Shown here in pieces: positions 56,527-64,000 of a stretch of DNA of 64,000 nt. The position numbers and the translations under genes are program-made. Origin of the DNA: Alphaproteobacteria bacterium (GTDB taxonomy: Bacteria; Pseudomonadota; Alphaproteobacteria; UBA8366); contig JAJFJD010000033.1 in assembly GCA_021774335.1 (NCBI GenBank), forward strand, positions 62,001-126,000, given 5' to 3'. The number at the start of each line of letters is the position of its first letter. Position 1 is the first letter of the stretch. Below the pieces are notes generated by a model. The model saw only the letters and a list, made by a program, of their open reading frames with translations. It did not search any database and was not told where the DNA came from.

Positions 56527-57753
56527 TCATATAACCGATTTAGCTTTTAAACTGGCGATTTCCACCTCGGTCAAGCCCAGCAAACCGCGGTAAACCGCCT
56601 CATTATCCCCGCCCAGCACCGGGCCACTCCGATGGACCGCGCCGGGGGTTCGCGAAAACCGCGGCGTAACGCCCTGCATGCGCAAAACGCCTAATTCCGG
56701 ATCAGCGACCCGGACCAGCATGCCGGAAGCCTGGACCTGCGGATCGGCGAACAGATCGTCGATGGTGCGCACCCGGGCCGCGCTCACCTGGGCAGCATCG
56801 AGCTGGGCGCAAGCGTCGTCCGCGTCATGCGCGGCAAACCATTCCCCGACGATGGCATCAAGGTCATCGTTGTTCGCGAGCCGGTCCGTATTGGCGGCAA
56901 ACCGCGGGTCTTCGATCAAGTCAGGCCGGCCGATCGCCCCGGCGAGACGCTCGAACACGGTTTGGGTGCTGGCGGCAAGCGTGCACCATTGGCCATCGCG
57001 CGTCCTGTACACGTTTCCTGGCGCGGCGTAGGGGTTGCGGTTGCCAGTCCGTTGCCGAACCTCGCCGAGTTGGTCGTATTCGACTGCCAAGAAGTCGAGG
57101 ATGCGGAACATGGATTCGAACAACGAGACCGCGACGACCTGCCCCGGCGCGTCCGGATTTTCCTTCCGCTCCAGCAAGGCGGTGAGGATGCCGAGCGCCC
57201 CGAATAGGCCCGTCACGGAATCGGCGATGGGATAGCCGGCATGGATCGGCGCACCGTCGGCCGGCCCACAGAGCGACAGGAAGCCCGACATGGCGTCGGC
57301 GACCCGCGCGAAACCGGGCTTTTCGGCGTAGGGTCCCTCCTGGCCGAAGGCGCTGACCCGCAGAATCGTGAGCTTCGGGTTGGCCTCCCACAGGACTTCG
57401 GGTGAAAGACCCCATCTCTCCATCGTGCCGGGCCGGAAATTCTCGACCAGCACGTCACAATCCGCCACCAGGCGCTTCACCAGATCGACGCCCTCGGGCT
57501 GACGCAGGTCCAGGGTGATGCCCTGCTTGTTCCGGTTGACCACCTTCGCCCACAGTGAGACGCCGTCCTTATGCGGCCGCAGCGCGCGCAAGCCGTCGCC
57601 TTTCCCCGGCATTTCCACCTTCAGCACCTCCGCTCCGAAATCGGCGAGTAGGCCGGCGGCCAGCGGTCCCGCGATGATGGTCGCCAAATCGAGAATACGG
57701 AGGTTCCGCAACGGTCCCTGCCGTTCCGCCTGCTCCGGTTGATCGGATGTCAT
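56527..57753 (-). CDS. CaiB/BaiF class III CoA-transferase (2)
   Basis: A 408-aa class III CoA-transferase (RILDLATIIAGPLAAGLLAD; GAEVLKVEMPGKGD; VLVENFRPGTMERWG; AVSLFESMFRILD). It is distinct from the copy at 45.5 kb. The ATG at 57753 has GGGAG eight bases upstream. It is divergent from the small hypothetical gene at 57.9 kb. The TTGA-like or relic sequences seen elsewhere are absent here. Acid substrate unknown. Confidence 0.92.
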   Translation of the reverse strand: MTSDQPEQAERQGPLRNLRILDLATIIAGPLAAGLLADFGAEVLKVEMPGKGDGLRALRPHKDGVSLWAKVVNRNKQGITLDLRQPEGVDLVKRLVADCDVLVENFRPGTMERWGLSPEVLWEANPKLTILRVSAFGQEGPYAEKPGFARVADAMSGFLSLCGPADGAPIHAGYPIADSVTGLFGALGILTALLERKENPDAPGQVVAVSLFESMFRILDFLAVEYDQLGEVRQRTGNRNPYAAPGNVYRTRDGQWCTLAASTQTVFERLAGAIGRPDLIEDPRFAANTDRLANNDDLDAIVGEWFAAHDADDACAQLDAAQVSAARVRTIDDLFADPQVQASGMLVRVADPELGVLRMQGVTPRFSRTPGAVHRSGPVLGGDNEAVYRGLLGLTEVEIASLKAKSVI

Positions 57754-57824
57754 TTCGTCCACTCCCTGTTCCGCATCAGCCCGGCGCAGCCTAGCCCCCA
57801 CCCGACACCATGAACAGACGCAGG

Positions 57825-57847
57825 ATCACTACCATTTTAGGAGTGAT
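57825..57847. promoter_or_regulatory. Inverted repeat in a divergent promoter region
   Basis: ATCACT, 11 nt, AGTGAT, with partly symmetrical GG/CC flanks, between the CoA-transferase and the small hypothetical gene. Candidate operator for either gene. Confidence 0.4.
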
Positions 57848-57904
57848 TCCGCTCGTCCAGGGTGTGAAGCTACGACGAACGGAAACGCTTGAAGGGGCGG
57901 TTTT

Positions 57905-58249
57905 GTGATAATTCGCCGCGTACTGAAGGAATTGGAAGCGAAGCTGACACCGGACGGGCTATCCCCGGCCATCCGCGATGCCAGCGGAAAGCTCGAATTC
58001 AAACACTACGGCGATGACCGCCAGCGCTTGCGGGTCCGCTGCCGTGGGCTGGACCTGCCTGACGGTGAACGTCTGGAACTCACATCCGACGACGCCTTGA
58101 TCGCAGTCCTTGAGGTCGAGAAAGGCCGCGTCACCCTCGACGAGGAACGGGATGCAACGTTCGCCGCGCCGCCGCTCGCGGTCGGAAACACGGTGGCGTT
58201 GCGCCGGAACGGCGGCTCACTATTGTCGGGTCTGGTCTATCTGGATTAA
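57905..58249 (+). CDS. Hypothetical protein, 114 aa
   Basis: A small, charged alpha/beta protein with no recognised family (start GTG: IIRRVLKELEAKLTPDGL; middle VRCRGLDLPDGERLEL; end GNTVALRRNGGSLLSGLVYL). GGGGCGG lies 4 nt before the GTG start. Alternating strands suggest a small beta-rich fold. It precedes the TauD (3) gene by 90 nt in the same direction. Confidence 0.58.
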   Translation: MIIRRVLKELEAKLTPDGLSPAIRDASGKLEFKHYGDDRQRLRVRCRGLDLPDGERLELTSDDALIAVLEVEKGRVTLDEERDATFAAPPLAVGNTVALRRNGGSLLSGLVYLD

Positions 58250-58338
58250 CCCGGCCGGCCGTTTTGCCGTCGATCCCGAATTTGGCCTATAAAGGCCGCA
58301 ATCGCCCGACCCATTCCACCAATAACGAGTCATGCCCA

Positions 58339-59370
58339 ATGCCCGAGATCCTGCGCCAGCCCGTCACCGGGCCGTCCGCCTGGAAAGGCACCGATTTCAT
58401 CAACGACGAGTCTTGGATCTTCCAGCTTGCCGACAGCGATCTGCGGGAGTTGAACACCGCCACACATGCGCTGAAGGCCCGGGGCCTGAAGCCGCTGGAA
58501 TTCACCAAAGCCGATTTCCCGCTGCCAACGCTCGGCCCGAAGATCGAGAAGGTGCTGCACGACGTCGAATATGGCCGGGGCTTCGTGCTGGTGCGCGGGT
58601 TGAACGTCACCGATTACGATCTCGACACATTGAAAGTGCTGTATTGGGGCCTGGGTACGCATCTGGGCGAGATCATTTCCCAGAATTCGCAGGGCGACCT
58701 GCTCGGCGCCGTCACCGACTTCGAGAATGGTAAATACGCCGGCGGCGGTTATTACGAAGAAAACGTGCGCGGCCACCGCACGAACGCCTTTTTGAGACCG
58801 CATAGCGACAGTTCCGACGTGGTTGGCCTGATGTGCGTCCGCCCGGCCAAGACCGGCGGATACAGCATGGTCAGCAACTCGATGGCGATCTACAACGAGA
58901 TTCTCGCCACCCGGCCGGAATTCATCGAGCCGCTGACGTCGGGCTTCCATTTCGACCTGATCGGTAAGGGCACCAAGGCCGTCGAAATCAGCAACAGTAA
59001 AATCCCGGTCTACAGCTACTTCGAAGGCATCCTGAGCTGCCGATTCAACAAGAAACAGATCGAGCTGGGCGCAGGCAAAGCCGGCATCCCCCTGACACAA
59101 TTACAGCAGGATGCCATCGACTATGTCCGCGAGTTATCGGTCCGGGAGGATTTCCTTCTGCATATGGATTTCAAGCCGGGCGACATCCAGCTTCTGAACA
59201 ACCATTGCACACTGCACTCGCGCACCGCCTATGAGGATTTCGACGAGCCGGCGGAGAAGCGGTTTTTACTGCGGCTTTGGGTTAATGTGCCGAACGGACG
59301 GCCGCTCGCGCCGGAATTCGCCGACCGTTTGAACAGCGGCGGCCGGGGCGGCGTTACCAAACGCCACTGA
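58339..59370 (+). CDS. TauD/TfdA family dioxygenase (3)
   Basis: A 343-aa Fe(II)/2-oxoglutarate oxygenase with a long N-terminal extension compared with TauD. Iron ligands: His155 and Asp157 in FLRPHSDSSD, distal His in LLNNHCTLHSRTAY, and an arginine in RFLLRLW. It is a clear paralogue of TauD (4) at 61.5 kb: they share DFPLPTLGP, YWGLG, NVRG and PAKTGG blocks. ATG 58339 is the likely start. Confidence 0.92.
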   Translation: MPEILRQPVTGPSAWKGTDFINDESWIFQLADSDLRELNTATHALKARGLKPLEFTKADFPLPTLGPKIEKVLHDVEYGRGFVLVRGLNVTDYDLDTLKVLYWGLGTHLGEIISQNSQGDLLGAVTDFENGKYAGGGYYEENVRGHRTNAFLRPHSDSSDVVGLMCVRPAKTGGYSMVSNSMAIYNEILATRPEFIEPLTSGFHFDLIGKGTKAVEISNSKIPVYSYFEGILSCRFNKKQIELGAGKAGIPLTQLQQDAIDYVRELSVREDFLLHMDFKPGDIQLLNNHCTLHSRTAYEDFDEPAEKRFLLRLWVNVPNGRPLAPEFADRLNSGGRGGVTKRH

Positions 59371-59416
59371 CGATCGCACCAACACCGCCCCGACACATAC
59401 CGAGAAGGATTGCAGC

Positions 59417-60349
59417 ATGGGAATCGGCGTCGGACTGGGCCTCGCGAACTTCCCGTTTTCGACCATCGACGCGTTCTGGCGCTGGGTCGATCTCTGCGAA
59501 GACACCGGCATCGATTCGTTGTGGCAGACCGACCGCGTGCTGTCGTCGCAACCTTTCCTCGACTGCATGAGCGTGATGGCGGCGCTGGCCGGGCGCACGC
59601 AACGGCTCAAATTCGGCATGAATGTGGCGTCAGTGGCGCAGCGGGATCCCATCGTGCTGGCCAAGGAATGCGCAACCATCGATGTGCTCAGTAACGGCCG
59701 CCTCCTGCCCGCCTTCGGCGTCGGCAGCAAGACCAATCCCTATTGGCGCGTGACCGGCAACGAATTCAAGGGCAGCGGTGCCAAGGCCGAAGAGGGCATG
59801 GAGATCATCGCCCGCCTGTGGAAGGAAGAGAAAGTCACCTTCCACGGCAAGTTCTATCAGGTCACCGAGGCGACCATCTCACCGCGGCCGGTGCAGAAGA
59901 ACCTGCCGCTCTGGATCGGCGGGTCGAGCAAGCCGGCGATCCGGCGCACCGCACGGCTCGGCACCGGATGGCAGGCCGGCAACGAAACGCCAGCCGAGGT
60001 CGGCCCCGTCGTCGTCGCGATCAAGGAAAAGGCGAAGGAATACGGCCGCAGCATCGACGAGGATCATTTCGGCACCGGCTTCCACTACCGCTTCGGATCC
60101 TGGGACGAGGAGATTTCAGGCCGCTATGCCGATTCATACCGGCAGCGCGCACCCAACAAGGACCCGCGCCACCACATGGCGATCGGCGGCGCGGAGGACA
60201 TCATCCACCGCATCAAGGAATTCTCCGACGCCGGTATCTACAAGTTCATCCTGCGCCCGATCGGCACCGACGATGACGACATCATCGAACAGACGCGCCT
60301 GCTGTCGGAGAAAGTCATCCCCGCGGTGCAGGGCAAGATGAGCCTATAG
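59417..60349 (+). CDS. LLM-class flavin-dependent oxidoreductase (2)
   Basis: A 310-aa luciferase-like protein (start GVGLGLANFPFSTIDAFWRW; CATIDVLSNGRLLPAFGVGS; PLWIGGSSKPAIRRTA). FMN or F420 would be the cofactor. AAGGA precedes ATG 59417. It follows TauD (3) by 46 nt in the same direction, so the two may be co-transcribed. Convergent with the dienelactone hydrolase gene. Confidence 0.9.
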   Translation: MGIGVGLGLANFPFSTIDAFWRWVDLCEDTGIDSLWQTDRVLSSQPFLDCMSVMAALAGRTQRLKFGMNVASVAQRDPIVLAKECATIDVLSNGRLLPAFGVGSKTNPYWRVTGNEFKGSGAKAEEGMEIIARLWKEEKVTFHGKFYQVTEATISPRPVQKNLPLWIGGSSKPAIRRTARLGTGWQAGNETPAEVGPVVVAIKEKAKEYGRSIDEDHFGTGFHYRFGSWDEEISGRYADSYRQRAPNKDPRHHMAIGGAEDIIHRIKEFSDAGIYKFILRPIGTDDDDIIEQTRLLSEKVIPAVQGKMSL

Positions 60350-60369
60350 AGTGCCGGCCAACATCCCGC

Positions 60370-61251
60370 CTAGGCCAGGTGCTTCTTGAAGAATTCGATC
60401 GTGCGGTCCCACGACTGCTTCGCCGCCGCCTCGTTGTAGCGTGGCGTGGAATTGTTGTGGAAACCATGCCGCGTGCCGGGATAGGTGTGCATCGCGAAGT
60501 CCACCTTGTTGGCCTTTAGGGCCGTCTCATAGTCCGGCCGCATGGCGTTCACCTTGGGGTCATTCTCCGCATAATGGATCAGCATCGCCGCGCGGATTTT
60601 TTCGACATCCGCCGTTTTCGGCGCGCGGCCATAGTAGGGTGCAGCGGCGTTCAGTTCCGAACCCAGTTGGACCGCCACATGGTTGGTCGCGGCGCCGCCC
60701 CAGCAGAAACCTGTAGTCCCTAGTTTATTGGTCGACAGCTTGTGCTGTTTCACGAAGCGCGCGCTATTCACCATGTCCTGCTTCAGCTCGGACTGCTTGA
60801 GTTTCTTCTGCATTGCACGGCCGTCATCGTCATTGCCGGGATAGCCGCCAGCCGGATACAGGCCGTCCGGCGCCAACGTCAGGAAACCGTCCGTCGCGGC
60901 GCGGCGCGCCACGTCCTCGATATAGGGGTTCAGGCCGCGATTCTCGTGAATCACCAATACGGAAGGGAACGGCCCCTCACCGCTCGGCTGCACCAGATAT
61001 CCGCGCATCGTGCCCGAGGTGCCGCCAGGCGACGGATACTCCACATAGCGCGCTTTGATCCGCTTGTCGGTGAAGGAAATCGTCTGCGCTGCGGCATAGT
61101 TGGGCAACAGGCTTTGCGCCATCGCGAGCGCAGAGACCCCGCCGATGGTGATCACCGCCGCCTTGCCAAAGAATTCGCGCCGGTCAATCCGGCCATGGCA
61201 GTAATCGTCGTAAAGGTCGAAAACCCGAGGATCGATATTCTTTTCAGTCAT
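60370..61251 (-). CDS. Exported dienelactone hydrolase family protein
   Basis: A 293-aa alpha/beta hydrolase. A twin-arginine-like signal DRREFFGKAAVITIGG (residues 23-38) with an AAAQ cleavage region leads to periplasmic export. The catalytic Cys in TTGFCWGGAA, Asp in ENDPKVNA and His in GTRHGFHNN form the triad of the family. ATG 61251 has AGGGAG eight bases upstream. It hydrolyses dienelactones or related lactones and esters; the substrate is unknown. Confidence 0.88.
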   Translation of the reverse strand: MTEKNIDPRVFDLYDDYCHGRIDRREFFGKAAVITIGGVSALAMAQSLLPNYAAAQTISFTDKRIKARYVEYPSPGGTSGTMRGYLVQPSGEGPFPSVLVIHENRGLNPYIEDVARRAATDGFLTLAPDGLYPAGGYPGNDDDGRAMQKKLKQSELKQDMVNSARFVKQHKLSTNKLGTTGFCWGGAATNHVAVQLGSELNAAAPYYGRAPKTADVEKIRAAMLIHYAENDPKVNAMRPDYETALKANKVDFAMHTYPGTRHGFHNNSTPRYNEAAAKQSWDRTIEFFKKHLA

Positions 61252-61468
61252 CGCCATTGCTCCCTGACACTGGTTCGGCGGATTGATCCCCATAATCGAA
61301 TACCTTTTCGGTGTTCCGCGCAGCAAAATTTTTCGTGAAGTGCTGGAATTTCCCACGGCATGCGCGCAGAATTAGAGCGTTCTAACCGCTACCTTGTACC
61401 GAAACAGACCGATGCGCTGGACGTAGATCGGCTCATCCGGTCGGAAAACCCACAACGGAACACCGCCA

Positions 61469-62530
61469 ATGGCCCCTGATGACGCTCTAGATTCATTGCG
61501 ACTCATCGACGGCCCGGCGGTCTGGCATGCAGCCGACCTCCGCGCGGACGAGTCCTGGATATGGCGCCTGAACGCCGGGGACATGACGGAGATCGATGCC
61601 GCGCTTAAATCCGCGCAGCAAAACGACGCAAGTATGCCGACGTTGCACCGCGAGGATTTCCCGCTGCCAACGCTGGGGCCACGCCTCGCGACTGCGGTGC
61701 GCGACCTGGATACGGGACGCGGCTGCCTGCTGATCAAGGGCTTGGATGTCGGCCGGTATCAGGAGAATGAAGTCCGCGATATCTATTGGGGCTTGGGCCG
61801 CTATCTCGGCACGCCGATGATCCAGAACGCCGCCGGCGCCCTGATCGGCAATATCCGCGATTCCGGCCGAACCATCGGCGAGAAGAACGTGCGCGGCTAC
61901 ACCACGAAGAACCGCATGCTGCCGCATTGCGATCCGATGGACATCGTCGGCCTGCTTTGCATCCACCCGGCCAAGACGGGCGGGCAGAGCCTGATCGCCA
62001 GCACCTGTGCGATCTATAACGAGGTCTGCCGCACGCATCCCGAATATCTGCCGACGCTGTTCCGCGGTTATCACTACGACCTGCGCGGCGAGGGCCCGAC
62101 CGGCGACCCCGACGAAGTTACCGACAATCGCGTGCCGGTGTTCAGTTGGTGGAAGGACCGGATGAGTTGCCGCTTCCACGGACGGTCGATCCGCGAAGGC
62201 ATGAAGAAGGCCGGGCAACCGCTGCAGGGGATCGACGCCGACGCGGTCGACTATGTGGAAGCGCTGGCCGCCGACGACCGGTTCCGCTTTGATATGGATT
62301 TAGAGCCGGGCGATATCCAGATCCTGAACAACTACGCCGTGCTGCATGCGCGCGACGGTTTCGAGGACTGGCCGGAGCAGAACAAACGACGCCATCTCCT
62401 GCGCCTCTGGATCAATCTCGATCCGTCCATCGCGCGGCCGCTCGACCCGGTTTTCGCGGCCAAGAACAACACCGGCCCGCGCGGCGCCATACACATACAA
62501 ACCGAGCATTCCGGATGGGTTCCCCAATGA
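61469..62530 (+). CDS. TauD/TfdA family dioxygenase (4)
   Basis: A 353-aa Fe(II)/2-oxoglutarate oxygenase, paralogue of TauD (3). Iron ligands: His153 and Asp155 in MLPHCDPMDI, distal His in LNNYAVLHARDGF, and RHLLRLW arginines. Its stop overlaps the ATG of the isopenicillin-N-synthase-like gene (ATGA at 62527), so the two are translationally coupled. Substrate unknown. Confidence 0.92.
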   Translation: MAPDDALDSLRLIDGPAVWHAADLRADESWIWRLNAGDMTEIDAALKSAQQNDASMPTLHREDFPLPTLGPRLATAVRDLDTGRGCLLIKGLDVGRYQENEVRDIYWGLGRYLGTPMIQNAAGALIGNIRDSGRTIGEKNVRGYTTKNRMLPHCDPMDIVGLLCIHPAKTGGQSLIASTCAIYNEVCRTHPEYLPTLFRGYHYDLRGEGPTGDPDEVTDNRVPVFSWWKDRMSCRFHGRSIREGMKKAGQPLQGIDADAVDYVEALAADDRFRFDMDLEPGDIQILNNYAVLHARDGFEDWPEQNKRRHLLRLWINLDPSIARPLDPVFAAKNNTGPRGAIHIQTEHSGWVPQ

Positions 62531-63570
62531 CGGCACATCTATTCAAGGAAAATGCACCGGACGACATGGACGCGGCAATCGCGCGGATTCCGGTCATAGA
62601 CTTCGGTCCGTATTTCGCGGGCGAAGATGGCGCGTTGGAGGCATTGGCCACCGAAGTGCGGCATGCCTGCGAAACCATCGGCTTCCTATACATCAAGAAC
62701 CACGGGGTGCCGCAAGACCTAATCGACCATGCCTTCGAGCAATCGAAACGCTTCCATGCCCTGCCGCTGGAGGAGAAGCGCAAGCTGAAGCTGGACGCCT
62801 ACAACGTCGGCTATCTGGAAATGAACACCAGCATGCAAGCGCATTCGACGGTGCATAAGGCGACCAAGCCCAACCAGAACGAATCCTTCTTCGTCACCCA
62901 CGACCGGCCGGCCGACCATCCGGACCGGATCGCTGGGAAGCCGCTGCGCGGCGGCAACTACTGGCCGGATGGATTGCCGGGGTTCCGCGATGGCGTAATG
63001 GCATATTTGAAGGCAGTCCACGACCTGGGCCAGCGCATGCTGCCGGCCTTCGCGGTGGCGCTCGGTATGCCGGCGGATCATTTCACGCCGCTGTTCTCGG
63101 ACGAGAACCACGCGACGCTGCGCATGCTGCACTATCCGCCGACCAAGATGGAAGACAACGACTTCGGCACCAGCCCGCACACGGATAACAGCTTCCTGAC
63201 GATCTTGGCGCGCTCGGAGGTGCCGGGCCTCGCGATCCGCTTGCCGTCGGGCGAGTGGGTCACGCCGCCGCTGATCGACGGCACCTTCCTGGTCAATCTC
63301 GGCAATATCATGCGGCGGATGTCGAACAACCGCTTTCTATCGACACCACACGGCGTGATCGTCGACGGCGCGGAGGACCGCTACTCGATCGCCTATTTCC
63401 ACAGCCCGAACCCGTACCGCACCATCGAGGTACTGGCGAGCTGCAGCGATGCCGATAACCCACCGAAATACGAACCCGCGCTCTACGCCGACCTGATCAT
63501 GGAATTCTTCAGCGCCAACTACTTCCACCAGAAGAAACACGGCGAGACGGCGATCAAGAACCGCTATTAG
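62527..63570 (+). CDS. Isopenicillin N synthase-family Fe(II) oxygenase
   Basis: A 347-aa oxygenase. The N-terminal DIOX_N segment (ARIPVIDFGPYFAGEDGA; ETIGFLYIKNHGVPQDLI) is followed by the double-stranded beta-helix with His218, Asp220 (SPHTDNSFLT) and His275 (STPHGVIVD), and the cosubstrate Arg285/Ser287 of DRYSIAYF. The start is ATG 62527; ATG 62515 four codons earlier is also possible. Family members make gibberellins, ethylene, lactams and other products; here the substrate is unknown. Confidence 0.92.
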   Translation: MTAHLFKENAPDDMDAAIARIPVIDFGPYFAGEDGALEALATEVRHACETIGFLYIKNHGVPQDLIDHAFEQSKRFHALPLEEKRKLKLDAYNVGYLEMNTSMQAHSTVHKATKPNQNESFFVTHDRPADHPDRIAGKPLRGGNYWPDGLPGFRDGVMAYLKAVHDLGQRMLPAFAVALGMPADHFTPLFSDENHATLRMLHYPPTKMEDNDFGTSPHTDNSFLTILARSEVPGLAIRLPSGEWVTPPLIDGTFLVNLGNIMRRMSNNRFLSTPHGVIVDGAEDRYSIAYFHSPNPYRTIEVLASCSDADNPPKYEPALYADLIMEFFSANYFHQKKHGETAIKNRY

Positions 63571-63590
63571 GCGCTGCGGCCAAGCGCCGG

Positions 63591-64000
63591 TTACCCCGGC
63601 CGGGCGACGGACAACCGACCGACCACGCCGTGTTTCTCGATCATGCTGGCAACCAGGCCGGATGATTTGCAATCCTCGACGAAGTCGCGCAGGTAGGGAA
63701 TCGCTGCGGTGTTCGTCTTCAACGTGCCGATCGCCTGCTGCACCTCGGCGAACTTGCCGTCGAGAATCCGTGTGCCGGGCATTTTCTCCAGGTCGTCCAA
63801 CTGACCCGGCCTCAACCCGGCCAAGGCATCGATCTTCTCCGCCATGAAACGTTCTTTCGCTTCCTCGCCTTTATCGGTGGTGATCAGCGTCGCGTTCTTG
63901 ACATTGGCGGCAAGCCACAGACCGTAGGCGGCCTCGCCGCGCACGATGATCGTGTTCCCTTCGCGGTCGACCTCGTCGGCGTGTTTCAGCGGCGAATCCT
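63591..64000 (-). CDS. ABC transporter substrate-binding protein (partial)
   Basis: Minus-strand frame open from the window edge to a stop at 63591, giving the C-terminal ~135 residues of a family 3 periplasmic solute-binding protein (VRGEAAYGLWLAANVKNATL; LRPGQLDDLEKMPGTRILDG; PYLRDFVEDCKSSGLVAS). The N-terminus and signal peptide are outside the window. Amino acids or similar are the probable ligands. It is convergent with the isopenicillin N synthase-like gene, 20 nt apart. Confidence 0.8.
   Translation of the reverse strand, partial: DSPLKHADEVDREGNTIIVRGEAAYGLWLAANVKNATLITTDKGEEAKERFMAEKIDALAGLRPGQLDDLEKMPGTRILDGKFAEVQQAIGTLKTNTAAIPYLRDFVEDCKSSGLVASMIEKHGVVGRLSVARPG

Overview
The window reads as a high-GC alphaproteobacterial chromosome segment, most likely of a Rhodospirillales-like lineage. 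This rests on gene order: yebC-ruvCAB-ybgC-tolQRAB-pal-cpoB-tilS-ftsH-glmM-thiD in one direction; a DUF4164 protein, zapA, a probable 6S RNA and 5-formyl-THF cyclo-ligase in a row; and tkt-gap followed by a DhnA-type aldolase, thiE, efp and suhB. No rRNA, tRNA, CRISPR array, phage or intact insertion sequence was seen.

1-4 kb: an Ada-like DNA repair regulator, a GNAT acetyltransferase, a PhzF-family protein and a DUF1127 protein on the minus strand, divergent from a MocR-type regulator whose start codon lies inside a perfect inverted repeat. 4-18.5 kb: a long minus-strand block of housekeeping genes: Holliday junction processing (ruvCAB), the Tol-Pal envelope machine, tRNA-Ile lysidine synthesis (tilS), the FtsH protease, glucosamine-1-P synthesis (glmM) and thiamine salvage (thiD). 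18.8-21.6 kb: an orphan HPt protein, a YmdB-type phosphoesterase, folate cyclo-ligase, 6S RNA, zapA and DUF4164. 21.9-30.5 kb: central carbon metabolism (tkt, gap, class I aldolase) mixed with thiE, efp, suhB, a LysR regulator and two uncharacterised small genes; a pgk gene often found in this order is absent. 30.6-36.2 kb: an envelope locus with a proline-rich OmpA-domain protein, a MotA/TolQ-like channel protein, a MotB/OmpA-like partner and an MsbA-related ABC exporter.

36.4-64 kb is accessory and catabolic in character, and gene direction changes often. It holds an acyl-CoA dehydrogenase-like flavoprotein, an M20 amidohydrolase, two luciferase-like oxidoreductases, a cupin, SDRs, a DUF4142/cupredoxin pair, two class III CoA-transferases, an exported SQOR-like sulfide:quinone oxidoreductase with a small membrane partner, a GMC oxidoreductase, a stand-alone xanthine-dehydrogenase-type molybdoprotein coupled to a MoaD-like sulfur carrier, a dienelactone hydrolase, and a dense set of non-haem iron oxygenase-type genes (four TauD/TfdA, one IPNS-like, one CmcJ/NvfI-like). 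The final gene, an amino-acid-type ABC substrate-binding protein, runs off the window. The oxygenases, CoA-transferases and hydrolases look like modules for degrading or tailoring small organic molecules; the substrates cannot be read from sequence.

The least expected observations are: a decayed copy of a TauD gene start at 48.5 kb; a 16-bp TTGA/TCAA palindrome upstream of the exported SQR, placed where a class II FNR/CRP activator would bind; the XDH-MoaD pair without iron-sulfur or FAD subunits; a second MotA/MotB-like motor pair beside TolQR; and several perfect inverted repeats in divergent promoter regions.
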